This document shows positions 51,501-60,144 of a DNA stretch of 64,000 nt, piece by piece. How positions within the stretch are numbered: position 1 is the first letter of the stretch; the number at the start of each line of letters is the position of its first letter. The position numbers and the translations under genes are program-made. The DNA is taken from assembly GCF_015679185.1 (NCBI RefSeq), contig NZ_CP064939.1, positions 2,170,001-2,234,000 of the forward strand, written 5' to 3'. The stretch comes from Pedobacter endophyticus. Lineage in GTDB: Bacteria; Bacteroidota; Bacteroidia; Sphingobacteriales; Sphingobacteriaceae. Below the pieces are notes generated by a model, which saw only the letters and a list, made by a program, of their open reading frames with translations, ran no database searches and was not told the origin of the DNA.

Positions 51501-52907
51501 TTATCTTCTTTCGTTATAAACTTGAAATTCAGCAATTTCGGTGTTTTTATCGGCCTCATCAACCAATATTCTTACTTTTTTACCCCAAACTCTGTTAAAA
51601 CGGTGAATTTTTATCCGCGAGGCATCATTCCCCGAAACAATGGGCTTCCATACACCGTTTTCGCTATACTCTAAGCGATAGGCTTTAATGTTAGGCTCTT
51701 TCTCTGCAATAACGATGGTGTTAAAAGCCTGATCGCGTTCGAAGGTAACTTCGTACCAGGGATTTTTAACTTCTGGATTGGAAACCCAGGTTGAATTGAA
51801 ATTATCGTCGTTACCAAAATCCATAATATCCATGTCATAGCTCCAGCTCGAATTGCTTGCCTGTTTTTTAGCGAGATTTGGCGAAATAATTGGCGCTTGC
51901 GCCGCTGGCAATGCCGGTAATGGACCATTGTTTTTCCATTTTTGTCCAATTTCTTTCAAGGCTGCCAAGGCATTATCGTCAATCAGCCCATCGCGGTTTG
52001 GTGCAACGTTTAAAATAAAGTTGCAATATGCATCGTTTAAGGGCTTAATCATCTTCTCAACCATATCATCGGCAGTTTTTACAGGCGTTGTCGGGAAGTC
52101 GGTTTTCCAGAACCAGGCCGTGTTTATGGGCAGGCAGGTTAAAGCGGGCAATTTGTTGCTCTCTTTTTTAATATGCTGACCTGCGCCGAGCTCGTACGAT
52201 TTAATATCGGTATAATAAAGTGCCTCTGCGGGGTATTTTGCAGCATTTAAATCCATTACCAAACATTCGGGCTGAATAGATTTTATCAATCGATACATTT
52301 CTTCGAATGGTACATCATCGTAAGATATACGCGACCATGGGGCATCCCACCCATCAATAATCAATGCATCGATCTTCCCGTAATTGGTTAACAACTCGCG
52401 AAGCTGAGCCTTTATAAACTCAATCTTCTCAGGAGTAATCATCCCGGGGCGGATTTTATGGTGTGTATCTAAAATTGAATAATACAACATTACTTTCAAA
52501 CCGGCTTTTCTGAACGATTCTGTGTAAGCCTTCACAATATCCTTTTTATAAGGACTGCTCATTACACTGTAATCAGTTGTTTTGGTGTCCCAGATAGAAA
52601 ATCCGCTATGATGTTTGGTGGTTAAGCAACCGTAGCTCATATTGGCCGATTTGGCGGCTTTTGCCCATTGATCTGTATTGAGCTTTTTTGGGTTAAAAAT
52701 CGACGGCGATGCTTCTGGATCAGGCCAGTCCTGATTCATATAGGTCGGAATATTGTAGTGAATAAACATTCCGAATCGCAAATCGACGAAATCTTGCTGG
52801 CGCTTCTGTAGATTGGCCGATTGCTGGGCAATGGTTTTCTGACTGCATAGCAAAACGGACTGTAACACGAGAAGAGCGAGAAATAGGCGTTTTGTAAAAA
52901 TATTCAT
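51501..52907 (-). CDS. GH29 alpha-L-fucosidase with C-terminal discoidin-like domain
   Basis: 468 aa. The signal region is RLFLALLVLQSVLLCSQKTIAQ. The GH29 barrel covers about 30-335: FGMFIHYNIPTYMNQDWPDP, AKSANMSYGCLTTKHHSGF (active-site His pair), MLYYSILDTHH, and GKIDALIIDGWDAPW with the likely nucleophile Asp. A discoidin/CBM32-like domain follows (about 345-468, with NPWYEVTFERDQAFNTIVIAE). It removes fucose from glycans in the periplasm or at the surface. It lies 6 nt downstream of a BSP gene and 34 nt upstream of GH92 copy 1, so it is in that operon. Confidence 0.9.
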   Translation of the reverse strand: MNIFTKRLFLALLVLQSVLLCSQKTIAQQSANLQKRQQDFVDLRFGMFIHYNIPTYMNQDWPDPEASPSIFNPKKLNTDQWAKAAKSANMSYGCLTTKHHSGFSIWDTKTTDYSVMSSPYKKDIVKAYTESFRKAGLKVMLYYSILDTHHKIRPGMITPEKIEFIKAQLRELLTNYGKIDALIIDGWDAPWSRISYDDVPFEEMYRLIKSIQPECLVMDLNAAKYPAEALYYTDIKSYELGAGQHIKKESNKLPALTCLPINTAWFWKTDFPTTPVKTADDMVEKMIKPLNDAYCNFILNVAPNRDGLIDDNALAALKEIGQKWKNNGPLPALPAAQAPIISPNLAKKQASNSSWSYDMDIMDFGNDDNFNSTWVSNPEVKNPWYEVTFERDQAFNTIVIAEKEPNIKAYRLEYSENGVWKPIVSGNDASRIKIHRFNRVWGKKVRILVDEADKNTEIAEFQVYNERR

Positions 52908-52913
52908 CGATAA

Positions 52914-53579
52914 TTATATTTCAGGATGATTAACATAATCTGACCAAAGGGCGTCTAAATCTTTGCCGGTAAGCTTTGCCCAGATGTTGTTGTGATAGGT
53001 ATGGTCTCTCAGCGATTCGTTTACGGCTTTAATGGTGCCGGGTTTCGATTTTTCTATCCATGCAAAAAACCGGGCGGTAATCCGGTAGCTGTTTTTATAC
53101 GAATGTTCGGGTTTTAGTGCGGGTAAAGCCCACTTTGCGCCGGCGTTATCGATACCAAATTTGTATCGGGCGTAATCGGCAATGCCTTCTGTTAACCAGC
53201 CGGGGCCAACGCTACGGCCGTAATCTTGTACAATGTGCATTACCTCATGGGTAACCACATCAATGTCTTCGGGGTGCTTTATCATCCAGTTTGAACTAAA
53301 GGTTACCTTGCCATCGCTGGTGGCCGCAACGCCATCGTAAGCGGTATCTACAGAAAAAATAACGTTTTTCTCGGTTGCCGGATTATACTCTTTGGCCAGT
53401 TTTGGGTAAACGATAAAGAAAGTTTCTATTAAACGTTTCTTTAGCTTGGGATCTAACTGTGCAAAATTGCTTTGAAAGGTAAGTTGATAACCTTTCTTTT
53501 TGATTACCTCTTGCGCATCTGCTTTTGAAAAACTTAAAAGGCCGAGGATGATGGAGCCTGACAGGATGATTTTTTTCAT
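52914..53579 (-). CDS. BSP-family putative secreted metallopeptidase, short form
   Basis: 221 aa with a signal peptide (ending SFSKADA). The domain is the plant 'basic secretory protein' family: VVTHEVMHIVQDYGRSVGPGWLTEGIADYARYKFG supplies an HExxH zinc motif and a downstream GIADYAR Glu/Asp that could be the third ligand. Peptidase activity is suggested by the family but not well proven in bacteria. It starts 1 nt after the stop of a longer paralogue and 6 nt before the fucosidase, so it is co-transcribed with glycan-cleaving enzymes. It may act on glycoproteins. Confidence 0.88.
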   Translation of the reverse strand: MKKIILSGSIILGLLSFSKADAQEVIKKKGYQLTFQSNFAQLDPKLKKRLIETFFIVYPKLAKEYNPATEKNVIFSVDTAYDGVAATSDGKVTFSSNWMIKHPEDIDVVTHEVMHIVQDYGRSVGPGWLTEGIADYARYKFGIDNAGAKWALPALKPEHSYKNSYRITARFFAWIEKSKPGTIKAVNESLRDHTYHNNIWAKLTGKDLDALWSDYVNHPEI

Positions 53580-53580
53580 G

Positions 53581-54555
53581 TTATTTGCTGCTATAGGTTA
53601 ATTCGATTTGTGGATTTTTTGTATAAGCTGCCCAAAGCTGATCGAGGTTTTTGCCTGTGAGGTCGGCCCACGATTTTTCGGTATAGGTATGGGTTCTCAA
53701 CTGGCCATCTAATGTGGCAATAAGGCCGGGTTTAACATTTTTTTCCAACCACGCAAAAAAGCGGGCGGTAATGCGATAACTGTTGGTGTAATTTTGCTTA
53801 GGATTATAATCGGGCAAGCTCCATTTAGAACCGATATTATCAACGCCGTACTTGTAGCGAACATAATCGGCAATGCCTTCGGTTAGCCAAACGGGGCCCG
53901 AGCCGTAACCGTATCCCTGAACAATATGCATCGTTTCGTGTGTTACCACATCAATATCTGTGGGGTGCGCCTTCATATAACCGGCACTAAACAAAATTCG
54001 GTTTCCGCTTGCCTCAGCAACTGCCTTGTAAGCCGTATCTACAACAAAGAGTACATCTTTGGTCGATTGGTTGTTAAAGGTTTTTACCAGTGTAGGATAA
54101 ACTTCGAAATAAGTATCAATCAGGTTTTGCCTCACCTTTGAGTCGAGGTTCGGATCTTTGCTTACAAATGTCAGCTTATAACCCTTGCGCTTATCTACGG
54201 TGTACGATGACCAGTTTTTTGCAAGGGCGTTTTTCAGTTCCTTTTCTATCTTACTTTCAGACTTTGATTTCACCCAATCCTGATTGACCACAATTTCGCC
54301 TTCTTTTGCGTTAATGGTTGTCGTTGCGCTGGTGGTAAAGGTTAAACTCACCTTTCTTTTAGTTCTGTAACCATCGGCCATCGCAAAAAATGGATAGGTG
54401 TTTCTAAACGCTTCGTTCAGTTTGGCTGCTGTTTTGCCGCTTAAGTCGTTATCGCCTGAAATAGTAAGTTCAAAATCGCGATCGCGTTTCTTTTGCGCAT
54501 AACCAGCCGATGAAATGGCAATGATTAAAACGGTACTGAAAATTTTATTAAGCAT
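53581..54555 (-). CDS. BSP-family putative secreted metallopeptidase, long form with duplicated N-terminal half
   Basis: 324 aa with a signal peptide (MLNKIFSTVLIIAISSAGYA). The C-terminal ~215 residues are a close paralogue of the next gene's product (VVTHETMHIVQGYGYGSGPVWLTEGIADYVRYKYG has the HExxH-type HETMH). Residues about 25-110 look like a worn second copy of the first half of the domain: FELTISGDNDLSGKTAAKLN parallels YKLTFVSKDPNLDSKVRQNL, and NTYPFFA parallels EVYPTLV. That copy stops before the zinc motif, so only one active site exists. It is first in the four-gene operon with the short BSP, GH29 and GH92. Confidence 0.85.
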   Translation of the reverse strand: MLNKIFSTVLIIAISSAGYAQKKRDRDFELTISGDNDLSGKTAAKLNEAFRNTYPFFAMADGYRTKRKVSLTFTTSATTTINAKEGEIVVNQDWVKSKSESKIEKELKNALAKNWSSYTVDKRKGYKLTFVSKDPNLDSKVRQNLIDTYFEVYPTLVKTFNNQSTKDVLFVVDTAYKAVAEASGNRILFSAGYMKAHPTDIDVVTHETMHIVQGYGYGSGPVWLTEGIADYVRYKYGVDNIGSKWSLPDYNPKQNYTNSYRITARFFAWLEKNVKPGLIATLDGQLRTHTYTEKSWADLTGKNLDQLWAAYTKNPQIELTYSSK

Positions 54556-54655
54556 TGATATATTTTTAGGAGTGCAAAATAATTATTTTAAATAAAACGA
54601 TTTAGTTAAACGCAATAAAGTTTTATAACAATTTTGTCTTAATCATTTCCGTTCC

Positions 54656-55528
54656 TTAATCACCTACATCGCAGCAGCTCGCTGCACCAATTAATGCGGC
54701 ATGTTCTTTAAGTTCCGAGATTTTTATATCGGTGTTAATATCGTTTCCTTTTAGGGTAGCTTTTAGCTCGGGAGCAAAGGCATGAAAGGATTGCGCAATA
54801 TTTCCGCCGATAATTACGGTGTCTATTTTGTTTTTTCTGATGATGGGAATCAGGAACTGAGCCAAATTGTAACCAAACTCCATAAAAACGCGGGTGGCAG
54901 AGTGGTCGGTGTCAACGATTTCTACCAGCTCTTTTACGCCCTCAACCTCTTTTTCTGTGAGCTGTTTGTAGCGTTTTACAAACCAGCGGGTAGAAAGATA
55001 ATCTTCGGCAATGCCATCCAAAAACGGCGAATTCCAAAGGTCTGCATCGCTGGCCTTGTAATTGATGCAAATTGATGAGCCGAGGCCGGTACCCAATGTT
55101 AAGCCAAGTACGTTGGCGTTGCCCTTGGCTGCGCCTGCAAATACTTCGCCTTGTAAAAAACCGGCAGCATCGTTAATAAAATAAATATGATCTGCAGGAA
55201 TATCCAATCTTTTGGCCAGTTCTTGTTTTACATTTACCTGGTAAAGTGACTTGAATTTATCCTGATCCTTGATCAAAGAAATCCCTTCTTCGTAATTAAA
55301 GGGTCCCGGCATCGCGATGCCTACGTTGCGAGCGCCGTTTTTGATGTTCCTAAACGCCTTATCGATAATATCGCACCATGCTGATAAAATTACTTCCTTG
55401 TTCTCCTGCGAATTTACAGGGCTACGCTTAATGGAATCGCTAACCAAAGCTCTTGTTTCTAAATCTACCAATGCGGCTGTAATATGCGATCCGCCAATAT
55501 CTACACCCAGTGCAACAGGTTTTTCCAT
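54656..55528 (-). CDS. ROK-family sugar kinase, without the usual zinc motif
   Basis: 290 aa. GVDIGGSHITAALVD is the N-terminal phosphate loop and LGLTLGTGLGSSICI the second ATP motif, both typical of ROK kinases; the catalytic Asp is in FINDAAGFLQGE. The CxCGxxGCxE zinc motif normally after GTGxG is absent: the region reads NSPFLDGIAEDYLSTRWF. This resembles zinc-free glucokinase-like ROK proteins of the phylum. It should phosphorylate a hexose (glucose, mannose or a relative) released by the neighbouring glycosidases. There is no signal peptide, so it is cytoplasmic. It is the last gene after the second GH92 gene, 40 nt away. Confidence 0.85.
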   Translation of the reverse strand: MEKPVALGVDIGGSHITAALVDLETRALVSDSIKRSPVNSQENKEVILSAWCDIIDKAFRNIKNGARNVGIAMPGPFNYEEGISLIKDQDKFKSLYQVNVKQELAKRLDIPADHIYFINDAAGFLQGEVFAGAAKGNANVLGLTLGTGLGSSICINYKASDADLWNSPFLDGIAEDYLSTRWFVKRYKQLTEKEVEGVKELVEIVDTDHSATRVFMEFGYNLAQFLIPIIRKNKIDTVIIGGNIAQSFHAFAPELKATLKGNDINTDIKISELKEHAALIGAASCCDVGD

Positions 55529-55568
55529 TGTTTAATTATATTTCTATTTGTTACTTTGTAATTACTTT

Positions 55569-57863
55569 TTAATTTTTTTCAAAAGTAGTAAAATTCCCGT
55601 TACTTAACGAAAATGGCTTCTCTCCTTCTTGTAAGCCCCTTTTTAGTTCTGGTTGGGCATCCATTTGTAGTTTTAATATACCTCCTTTTAGTAAATCGGC
55701 ATGGTTTATAAAGTTCTTTGTGTATGGTTTGCCGTTTAATGTAGCCGATTTAATGTACACATGGCCGTCATCGTTAGCGGGTGCATCGATAATGAATTTT
55801 TTGCCATTTTCGAGGTTGATGGTGATTTTCTTAAACGCCGGACTGCCCAGCACATATTCGCCGGTACCCGGGGTTACACTGTAAAAGCCCAAAGCACTTA
55901 ATACATACCACGAAGAGGTTTGCCCCTGATCTTCATCGCCCGGATATCCGTTTTCGGTAGCATCGTACAATTTTTTCATTACCTGACGGGCATGAAACTG
56001 CGATTTCCAGGGCTGGTTTGCATAATTGTATAAGTATACCATGTGCTGAATGGGCTGGTTACCGTGGGCGTACTGCCCCATGTTGGCCATTACCATTTCG
56101 GTCATTTCGTGGATCATCCCGCCGTAAGTACCCACATTAACTTTGTTAGGTTCGCTAAAAACGGAATCTAACTTGGCTGTGAAATTTTTGTCGCCACCCA
56201 TTAAATTAATAAGGCCCTCGGTATCTTGAAAAACCGACCATTGCCAATGCCATGCATTCCCTTCGGTAAAAGGCCCGCCCCATTCTGTCGGGTCGAAATT
56301 TGGCGACCAGTTTCCTTTTGCATCTTTACCACGCATAAACCGGGTACCTGCATCGTAAACATGCTTATAATTGTACATCGGCTTTTCAAACACCTGCATA
56401 TAGTGTTTGTTGCCGACCATTTTTGCAAGTTGATAAGCGCAGTAATCATCGTAAGCGTATTCGAGCGTTTTAGCGGTCGCTTCACGATACTTTGGGTAAG
56501 GCACATAACCCATTTCGTTATATTCTTTTACGCCGTCTCTTCCGTTTGCAGGTCCCCATGGTCCTTTGTTCATGGCTTCGTGGTAATAAGCATCTAAGGC
56601 TTTCTGCGGATCGAAAGTTCTGATTCCCTTGGCCCAGGCATCGGCAAATAATGAGATGGCATGGTTGCCGATCATGCTTCCGGCTTCGCTGGGGAACGAC
56701 CACGATGGCAACCAGCCACATTGCTCGTAAGCGGCCAACATGGCTTGCATGTACCGACCATGCATTTCGGGCTGTACCAACGTATTCAGTGGAAACTGAG
56801 CACGAAAGGTATCCCAAAAACCGGTATCGGTAAACATGTAGCCATCGTGCACTTTACCATCGTAAGGGCTGAAATAATACGGTTTACCAGCTTCGTTTAG
56901 CTCATAAAATTTACGTGAGAACAGGCTTGCACGGAAAAAGCAAGAGTAAAAGGTTTCGGTATCGGCTTTGGAACCGCCTTCTACTTCTACTTTGCCTAAT
57001 GATTTATTCCAAACGGCGGCGGCATTGGCTTTTGTTTGCTCCAATGTTTTATCGGCGCCTAGCTCTCTTTTAAGGTTCAGTTCTGCCTGGGGTGCGCTGA
57101 TGTATGAGGAGGCTGTTTTGGCCTGCACTTTTGCGCCATCGGCAAATTGGATGTATGCGCCTTTGCCTAAGCCTTCGGCTGTTGTAGAATCGGCGTTAAC
57201 GGTATTCTTTTTATTTTCCCAGGTACCAAATGACTTGATAGGCTGATCGAACTGCACAACAAAATAACTTTTCCATCCCCGTCTAAATCCCTCGCCGTTA
57301 TTTACCCAGCCTGTAATTTTGTTTTCTTTGGGATGGATCTGTACACCACTTAATCGGGTATATCCATCAAGCACCAGGAAACTCTTTTTACCTTTTGGAT
57401 AGGAGAAGCGCAGATGTGCGCCGCGTTCTGACGGCGAAATTTCTGTTGTGATGTTGTTCTCGAACTTTACCCTATAGTAATTGGGTTTGGCAATTTCGTC
57501 GTTGTGGCTGAATTTGGTTTCGCGTTTATTTTCGTCGACCACCAGTTCATCTACCATCGGCATTAACGAGAAAACGGCATAATCACGCGTCCACGAGCTA
57601 CATTGGTGCGCTTGTTGAAAGCCTCTGATTTTATCTTTAAAATACTGATACTTCCATCCGTCGCCATTTCTGCCCGTTTGTGGTGTCCAGGTGTGCATAC
57701 CAAAAGGCAATGCGGTAGTTGGGTAGGTGTTACCTCGTGTTAACTCGTGCTTTGAATTGGTTCCCTGCAGGGTGTTTACATAGTTTACCCAATCTTTTTG
57801 CTGCGCCATTAACCCGTTGGCCGATACGCAAAATAAAAGGGATGCAATTAGTTTGATTTTCAT
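55569..57863 (-). CDS. GH92 alpha-mannosidase, copy 2
   Basis: 764 aa with a Sec signal (MKIKLIASLLFCVSANGLMA). All GH92 segments are present: VNTLQGTNSKHELTRGNTYPT, TDTGFWDTFRAQFPLNTLVQP, GGMIHEMTEMVMANMGQYAHGNQPIQHMVYLYNY and GYPGDEDQGQTSSWYVLSALGFYSVTPG. It differs from copy 1 in the loop lining the active site (PGDEDQGQTSSW against CGDEDNGQTSAW), so linkage preference may differ. It is in an operon with the unclassified gene 17 nt upstream and the ROK kinase downstream. Confidence 0.92.
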   Translation of the reverse strand: MKIKLIASLLFCVSANGLMAQQKDWVNYVNTLQGTNSKHELTRGNTYPTTALPFGMHTWTPQTGRNGDGWKYQYFKDKIRGFQQAHQCSSWTRDYAVFSLMPMVDELVVDENKRETKFSHNDEIAKPNYYRVKFENNITTEISPSERGAHLRFSYPKGKKSFLVLDGYTRLSGVQIHPKENKITGWVNNGEGFRRGWKSYFVVQFDQPIKSFGTWENKKNTVNADSTTAEGLGKGAYIQFADGAKVQAKTASSYISAPQAELNLKRELGADKTLEQTKANAAAVWNKSLGKVEVEGGSKADTETFYSCFFRASLFSRKFYELNEAGKPYYFSPYDGKVHDGYMFTDTGFWDTFRAQFPLNTLVQPEMHGRYMQAMLAAYEQCGWLPSWSFPSEAGSMIGNHAISLFADAWAKGIRTFDPQKALDAYYHEAMNKGPWGPANGRDGVKEYNEMGYVPYPKYREATAKTLEYAYDDYCAYQLAKMVGNKHYMQVFEKPMYNYKHVYDAGTRFMRGKDAKGNWSPNFDPTEWGGPFTEGNAWHWQWSVFQDTEGLINLMGGDKNFTAKLDSVFSEPNKVNVGTYGGMIHEMTEMVMANMGQYAHGNQPIQHMVYLYNYANQPWKSQFHARQVMKKLYDATENGYPGDEDQGQTSSWYVLSALGFYSVTPGTGEYVLGSPAFKKITINLENGKKFIIDAPANDDGHVYIKSATLNGKPYTKNFINHADLLKGGILKLQMDAQPELKRGLQEGEKPFSLSNGNFTTFEKN

Positions 57864-57880
57864 TTGTGTGTGTTTGTTTG

Positions 57881-60058
57881 TTATTTCAGCTTGATGTTAA
57901 CCTCTACACCTTCGCTATAATTTTGAAATCCTAAAAGTAGTGTTTGCGATTTTTCGTCCCATTCATTTTTGTTGATGATCAAATCTTTACCGTTCAATTT
58001 CGCGCTGATGCTTCCTGCTTTGTTGGGCAATAAAATGCGCATAATGTTGTTTGTGTTCGATGGGCTTTTAGCAATAAAACTATATTGCTGTTTATTAACT
58101 ACTTCGTTGGTTACTCTTGCCGCCGCCGCCAAAACTTGTGGTTTGTTTTTATGTTCAATTTTATCAAGATCGAACAAATAAGCCTGCGTTTTAGGCGCAA
58201 TTACTTTTTGTGTTAAAATGGGTAATTCGGGATCGAACAAATCGATGTAATTTCCAGATAGGGTGAGCGGCTCGCTTGATGGACTTTCATCAACCACGGC
58301 AGCAATTACAAACGGGCCCCGGTTTAGCAGGAAATTGTTCTTGATGATTAAATCGCCGGCCTTTGCATCTGTTTCGTAGGCGCTTTTAATTGCAGCAAGG
58401 TAATCGGCATCGCCGCCTGCTTTCATAATCAGTTCTTTTGGGTCTTTCCTAACCACATATACCTTTCCTTTGCCTATTTTGTAGCTGGCATCGGCAGCGC
58501 CCGGATTAATGCCAAGAAGTTGAAACAAGTGTTCTGACGGAGCTTTGAAACTATTTTGGCCCGTATTCCACCATTCTTTTACGTTTTGAAATGGATCGTC
58601 GTCTCTTCCGAAGTAAAGCAGCACGCCCCCGGCTTTGATCCATTTGGATAACAGCTCGTGATATTCGGCAGAAAGGGGCTTCATGTTCGAATAACTCATC
58701 ACAAGCACCTTAATATCTTTAAGGGTATTTTTATTGGCGAGGTTTTCGATATGAACAGTTTCTACGGGGATGCCATGCTTTAACAACGGAACGGCGAGGC
58801 CGTATGTGTTGGAAAGATATGGATCGCTGTAACCCTGATGGCTGGGGAAGTTTTGAAACATTAATGAATTGGATAGTAACACGCCAATGCCGTGACTGCC
58901 ATTCAGTTTGTTTTTTGATAATGGCATCTGATTTAACGAGTTTACCATTACCTGCATTTGTGTGGCGTAAGCGGGCGAAATGGGTTGGCGCTCTTTCATT
59001 CCCTCAACCGCAAATTTGCCCTTGTATATGCGATTTGGCCAGGGCATTACCTCGTAATTATCAACCATTGGGTACAATAATTCGGCGGTAAAAGTGGCCT
59101 GATAATTTATTTTGTAATCGTCCCACGATCTGGCTCTGTCTTCAATCGGATCGGTTAAAAAGAAAATTTTTCGCCCGGTTGGTGCAGTCATCGAAACCAT
59201 TGATCCGTACTCTAAAAACGCATTTTCGAATACGCGTTCCTTGCTTTTTCCATTATAAAAAACTGGTTCGCGAGAAGTTCCAGTCCAAACTTGTGCAATG
59301 TAACCGTCCATACCATCGAGGTTGGCCAAACTGGCCTCGGGACTTACAATATGCCAAGATGAATAATTTAGCAGGGAGTGTGTAGGCACATAACATTTTA
59401 CTCTTTTGCCCTTGCTTAAGCTATACGATTTTACATAGCTGAATACTTCTTTTAAGGCATTAAAATAAAGCTGGTATTTAAGTTTCGATGATAAATAGGT
59501 GGCTTCGGGAGATTCGTGCTGAGCCATCCAGGGGAAACCATAATAGTTTTGCCATTCTTTTTTAAAGGCTTCGCTGTAACCTGCCCTTGCCCAAAACTCT
59601 GGCTCTTCGAGGTAAATTGCGGAAACGCCGGCATCAATTGCTCTTTTTACATGGGTTTTCATGTAGGCCAAATAACTTGCCGACGGAACGGTATATGGAA
59701 CGTTTTTGCCGTGCCAAATGGTTTCGCCGTTTTGCATTACCTGCCCTTCATCTAAATGATTTTTACCATCCCATTCGCCCAAAAAATAGTCTTTATACTC
59801 GCCCCAGGCAATTCCGGTCATAAATTGCACTTCGTAACCTTTATCGCGGTAGCCTTTTACGCGTTCCTCAAAATTGCCATTGGCATCGTTTATGCCGTAA
59901 ACCATGGCAATATCCGATCTGACATCGTAATCGGCGCTCCAAGGGGCCGATACCTGAAAAGAGGTTTTTTCTTTTGATTTGACCTGCGCAGTGCTATTGT
60001 AATGCATCATTAATGCAATTACGGTGGTTAAAACAGCACGTTGTGTTAGGGGTTTCAT
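57881..60058 (-). CDS. Unclassified secreted protein, glycosidase-like barrel
   Basis: 725 aa, not recognised as a named family. It has a signal peptide (to about residue 25). The N-terminal ~400 residues read like a TIM barrel: YKDKGYEVQFMTGIAWGEYKD-type segments, IDAGVSAIYLEEPEFWARAGYSEAFKKEW with an acidic EEPE cluster, and DGYIAQVWTGTSREP. The middle (about 440-520) resembles the class I amidotransferase-like domain of GH42 enzymes (VLMSYSNMKPLSAEYHELLSKWIKAGGVLLYFGRDDDP). The end is a beta-sandwich (LLPNKAGSISAKLNGKDLI...). A glycoside hydrolase role is inferred from fold impression and operon position, between the glutaminase-family and GH92 genes. Confidence 0.6.
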   Translation of the reverse strand: MKPLTQRAVLTTVIALMMHYNSTAQVKSKEKTSFQVSAPWSADYDVRSDIAMVYGINDANGNFEERVKGYRDKGYEVQFMTGIAWGEYKDYFLGEWDGKNHLDEGQVMQNGETIWHGKNVPYTVPSASYLAYMKTHVKRAIDAGVSAIYLEEPEFWARAGYSEAFKKEWQNYYGFPWMAQHESPEATYLSSKLKYQLYFNALKEVFSYVKSYSLSKGKRVKCYVPTHSLLNYSSWHIVSPEASLANLDGMDGYIAQVWTGTSREPVFYNGKSKERVFENAFLEYGSMVSMTAPTGRKIFFLTDPIEDRARSWDDYKINYQATFTAELLYPMVDNYEVMPWPNRIYKGKFAVEGMKERQPISPAYATQMQVMVNSLNQMPLSKNKLNGSHGIGVLLSNSLMFQNFPSHQGYSDPYLSNTYGLAVPLLKHGIPVETVHIENLANKNTLKDIKVLVMSYSNMKPLSAEYHELLSKWIKAGGVLLYFGRDDDPFQNVKEWWNTGQNSFKAPSEHLFQLLGINPGAADASYKIGKGKVYVVRKDPKELIMKAGGDADYLAAIKSAYETDAKAGDLIIKNNFLLNRGPFVIAAVVDESPSSEPLTLSGNYIDLFDPELPILTQKVIAPKTQAYLFDLDKIEHKNKPQVLAAAARVTNEVVNKQQYSFIAKSPSNTNNIMRILLPNKAGSISAKLNGKDLIINKNEWDEKSQTLLLGFQNYSEGVEVNIKLK

Positions 60059-60144
60059 TTCAGTTTGCTTGTATTTCTTACCTTAAAATTTCAGGTAGGG
60101 CGCTTAACCTAGGTAGATGTAGAAAAGCGCCCCCTGAAATGCCT

